Source: Pelagicoccus sp. SDUM812002 (lineage in GTDB: Bacteria; Verrucomicrobiota; Verrucomicrobiia; Opitutales; Opitutaceae). From it: a stretch of 64,000 bases of DNA. A program made the translations under genes and the position numbers. The stretch covers positions 248,001-312,000 of the forward strand of contig NZ_JARXHX010000001.1 of the NCBI RefSeq assembly GCF_031127835.1. Direction: 5' to 3'. Position 1 is the first letter of the stretch, and the number at the start of each line of letters is the position of its first letter. Shown one piece after another: positions 62,301-64,000 of this stretch. The notes under the pieces are model-generated. The model ran no database searches. It was given only the letters and a program-made list of their open reading frames with translations, and was not told the DNA's origin.

Positions 62301-63371
62301 CTCGTTCGTCATATCGATTTTGAAAGTCGTGTCTCCTCGAGCGCCCATCACGAAAGCTCCGTCTGCCAAGTTGACCAAGAATGGAGTACTCGAAGGAATC
62401 TTGTATTCGGGATGCCTCAGCTCCTTCCAGCCATCACGCGCTTCCACTACCAGAGAATTCCGAGTATGGATAAGCAAAGTACCGTCCGAGGCCTCAATCA
62501 GATCCTCATGCTTGTGGCTATCCATTTGGCTCGATACACGATCAACCACTTTCCAAACGTCCTGTTGGGCGTCGAATCGCAAAGGAGGACAATCCGGCAA
62601 TGAGTTCACTGCCCAGAGTTCACCGCTTCGTCGCCAATAAAGCATCGTCTTCTGAGGTTTCCTGCCTGGCGTCGTATCATAAATGCGCCACGTATCGGAA
62701 TTTTCGAGCAAGCTCGGATCGTCTAAGGAGCAGGAATACACCCGGCCATCTTCGAGCGTGCTGAGCCACAACCTGTTTTGATTGTCAATGACGACACTGG
62801 TCACCGCATGTGGCACAGACCCGAGCAAGGTCAACCTGCCTTGTGAAATGCGGGCGAGGCTCGATTGAGCGCCGAGCAGAATGTCGCCTTCCCGAGTCCA
62901 TGCCGCTCGAATGTTGCGCGTGCGCTGCTCCCCAGGATAGGACAGCATCTGGCTCCAACCGCCCTCCTGTGTCCAAACGAAAAGTCCAGTTACCGTGTTG
63001 ACATAGACGGCACCCCAATCCGATGGCATCACGCAAGTCGGCAAGCCAAAGCCAGCCACGTCTCCATAGGGATGGTTTTGATACTCGACACCATCATAAC
63101 TCGCCAAGCCGGTCGTCGTCCCCATCCACAAGACCCCCTTCCCATCCGCAGCGGCGCAGACAATTGGTTTCCCTTTGAGCGACTCCAAGGAACTCCAACG
63201 CCAAGGCTCTTCGATTGCAGAGCCTCGGTCCGGCTCGTAGTCGCGTAAGCATAGGGCCCCCTGCACGAATAGACAAAGCGACACGAGGATGAGGAGAGCA
63301 AAGCGGACTATACTAGCAATTGGGGACACGCGAATGGGCGGGGGTTCAATCACCAAAAAGGTCAGCGCCAA
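59394..63371 (-). CDS. Hybrid two-component system regulator (HTCS) with AraC output
   Basis: This 1325-residue one-protein phosphorelay begins with a hydrophobic N-terminal segment (~25-42). Two-component propeller repeats fill ~50-700 (periplasmic ligand sensor). A Y_Y_Y domain lies at ~715-775 and a membrane helix at ~778-803 (WFIGLASIVSLALLASIYTI). HisKA has the phospho-His at ~823 (FFTNLSHELRTPLTVI), and HATPase is at ~920-1035 (DQGPGI, GTGIGLALARR). A receiver at ~1070-1185 has acceptor Asp ~1121 (IVSDVAMPIMDG), and an AraC helix-turn-helix is at ~1225-1320 (ESLGMSRMTLYRKV, YFSASFKKQFGVTPSEY). Such regulators sense oligosaccharides and switch on glycan loci. The longest start (TTG 63371) is shown; GTG at 63353 or 63326 is possible. 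Divergent from GH2. Confidence 0.94.
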   Translation of the reverse strand: MALTFLVIEPPPIRVSPIASIVRFALLILVSLCLFVQGALCLRDYEPDRGSAIEEPWRWSSLESLKGKPIVCAAADGKGVLWMGTTTGLASYDGVEYQNHPYGDVAGFGLPTCVMPSDWGAVYVNTVTGLFVWTQEGGWSQMLSYPGEQRTRNIRAAWTREGDILLGAQSSLARISQGRLTLLGSVPHAVTSVVIDNQNRLWLSTLEDGRVYSCSLDDPSLLENSDTWRIYDTTPGRKPQKTMLYWRRSGELWAVNSLPDCPPLRFDAQQDVWKVVDRVSSQMDSHKHEDLIEASDGTLLIHTRNSLVVEARDGWKELRHPEYKIPSSTPFLVNLADGAFVMGARGDTTFKIDMTNESWDSLYGLHFQCEGEDGMQWFLSRSGEAVRFDPSRSEWVAFDAEDGVIDSASALFLSSDGVLWALGSHSGRAAVSLWDGTFWERRIHAEVGTRFSYLSARELQDGTVLFGVGNLPFEENDSTGGIVAYRKEGGQYRSRRLREGWIDQRVVGIAEVTPTELWLGGELLKHQENGHTETITDLSFLNNIWIDHLMKDTRGDLWLAIGGVGVARKSGANWTLFSEEDGLVSNQVVYLEEDFSKPGHIWVATDEGVGHFDGKSWTDALFPSSFAINRESGTLKQSRDGSLWLNFGDRDWYFRTEVAKDSESNRGSGFRTIRYRKQVGAPCIEILDYEPRLAEPGYPYFSWKGVDRWTRTSSEQLEYSFRLDRGDWSSYDRKTETILLRVEPGKHQFEVRVRDGDGNESVEHALAQFVVVPPLWKRPWFIGLASIVSLALLASIYTIIRQRIRRIIELEEFKIQFFTNLSHELRTPLTVIIGPLERLVAKQDGHLPNALLSLALKNARKMNHIVDQLLDFRKSESAKMPELRVKDDLLRFVRHELDLHQPLVEDKGQTLDFSSNIDRYITWLDYDKLEKILSNLLSNAIKFTPEGGIVCVRLHVEVEDGLELIVEDQGPGISEAEQESVFEPFVQGSSARLIKRRGTGIGLALARRLARTCGGEISVESPCLADGVSGSRFILELPIRNGSNAESSAGSLPASHEGDTKEDSNESSQDKMTLLVVDDSDDVRGFLVSELGDDYFVIQARDGEEGLALALEQVPDAIVSDVAMPIMDGNELCRRLKENEATCHIPIVMLTAHKTPRHELASLELGADDFVGKPVNVEILKNRIQNLISARERLRRMFSESARVIDLIPRSAVVEDKDRVFLEKARQIVLDNLQNTQFDVERFAESLGMSRMTLYRKVKAVTDMSPNAFIRSVRLKLAAAGLKTGKYTVSEIAENVGYQELSYFSASFKKQFGVTPSEYAKKEDA

Positions 63372-63642
63372 ACCGCTGTCCAGACATCAAATTTCAAACA
63401 GCAAACTAAGCGCTTTTTCAGTCCTTTTTATATAGCTGAAAGTCATGGCTTTACAAATCGCGATACAATTTCCCCAGGCTTTTGTTACATATTTGATAAC
63501 AAGATTCCTAACAATTCGCTATTCTGCCGAGTCCGTCTTCGCACAAGAAATCCGCATTTTCCTGCGTCGATATCAAAAAACACAGAAATAGCAGCTTACA
63601 GATCATTCGACGGCCTAAAACAAAGCCTAAAGAAAACCCAAG

Positions 63643-64000
63643 ATGAATAGCCCCTTTAAAACACCATCCCAGTCCCTGCTATGCATTGCCCTTCTCGCTT
63701 GCTCGCATGCACTGGCCAACGGAGTCCGCCACGAGTGGGAAGATCCTGAAATCTTTCAGATCAATCGCGAGGCGCCGCACGCGTCCTTCACTCGCTATCA
63801 GAGCGCCGAGTCAGCTCTGGCCGACCGCAAGGGAAAGTCGGACTACGCCCGCTGCCTGAATGGAGATTGGCAATTCAATTGGGTCCCAAAACCAGCAGAC
63901 AGGCCGGCCGGATTCTACGAACCGAGCTTCGACGCTACCGGGTGGGGCAGCATTCCCGTCCCTTCCAATTGGGAACTCGAAGGCTACGGAGTACCTATCT
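63643..64000 (+). CDS. Secreted GH2 beta-galactosidase, N-terminal fragment
   Basis: The gene runs off the right edge; 119 residues are visible. A signal peptide (~1-24, LLCIALLACSHALAN) precedes the GH2 sugar-binding domain: WEDPEIFQINREAPHAS, the long LacZ-like segment with LNGDWQFNWVPKPADRP, and IPVPSNWELEGYGVPI. This matches large beta-galactosidases (LacZ type), which hydrolyse terminal beta-galactosides. The catalytic residues lie outside the window. It is divergent from the HTCS gene (271 bp between), the usual arrangement for an HTCS target. Confidence 0.9.
   Translation, partial: MNSPFKTPSQSLLCIALLACSHALANGVRHEWEDPEIFQINREAPHASFTRYQSAESALADRKGKSDYARCLNGDWQFNWVPKPADRPAGFYEPSFDATGWGSIPVPSNWELEGYGVPI

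Overview
The window looks like a chromosomal segment of a heterotrophic Verrucomicrobiota bacterium, most likely class Opitutae (Puniceicoccales/Pelagicoccus-like). This rests on gene content: tandem GH26 mannanases, a DUF5060-type glycoside hydrolase remnant, a hybrid two-component (HTCS) regulator beside GH2, a GTP-type PEPCK and an IS66 element. It is inference from family knowledge, not from a database search.

Layout. 1-17 kb is housekeeping and signalling: the 3' end of trpE, a compact sigma-70 factor, pckG, a pseudo-receiver/coiled-coil protein, a degenerate SNase-fold protein, an M20 deacetylase, a PAS hybrid histidine kinase, an AEC carrier, dapF, pyrD, two very acidic proteins of unknown function and hemB. 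cysS follows at 17-18.5 kb. 18.6-24.3 kb is a secreted-polysaccharide locus: two GH26 mannanases, a family-VIII-like serine hydrolase, a broken DUF5060 glycosidase and a two-domain carbohydrate-binding-like protein. 24.3-34 kb on the minus strand is one long operon, nusA-infB-rbfA-nrnA-truB-ribF-tlyA-nadK-gspF-like, with a promoter and an intrinsic terminator (attenuator candidate) in the nusA leader. 35.8-42.4 kb is a cation-efflux operon (small Cys/His protein, czcC, czcB, czcA, His-rich protein). 42.6-44 kb holds an IclR regulator divergent from KDPG aldolase. tRNA-Ser(CGA) precedes an unusual NDH-2/cNMP-binding/CBS fusion at 44.6-46.6 kb.

46.6-57 kb is the plastic part. It holds a chemoreceptor/kinase relic, rpsB-tsf, an initiator tRNA, an IS256 relic and an intact IS66 element. 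The IS66 element sits in the last membrane helix of an SSS sugar symporter that already carries frameshifts. A frameshifted GH29 alpha-L-fucosidase follows. Next to these decayed genes are an intact FucP-type sugar permease, an AraC regulator, a 1325-residue HTCS regulator and the start of a secreted GH2 beta-galactosidase. I infer a sugar-utilisation locus undergoing gene loss on the fucosidase/symporter side while the permease, regulators and GH2 remain intact.

No defence system, prophage or CRISPR array was recognised. The least ordinary items are the NDH-2 fusion, the nusA leader attenuator, the pseudo-receiver coiled-coil protein, the RND adaptor with a C-terminal membrane helix, and the reconstructed IS66-split symporter.
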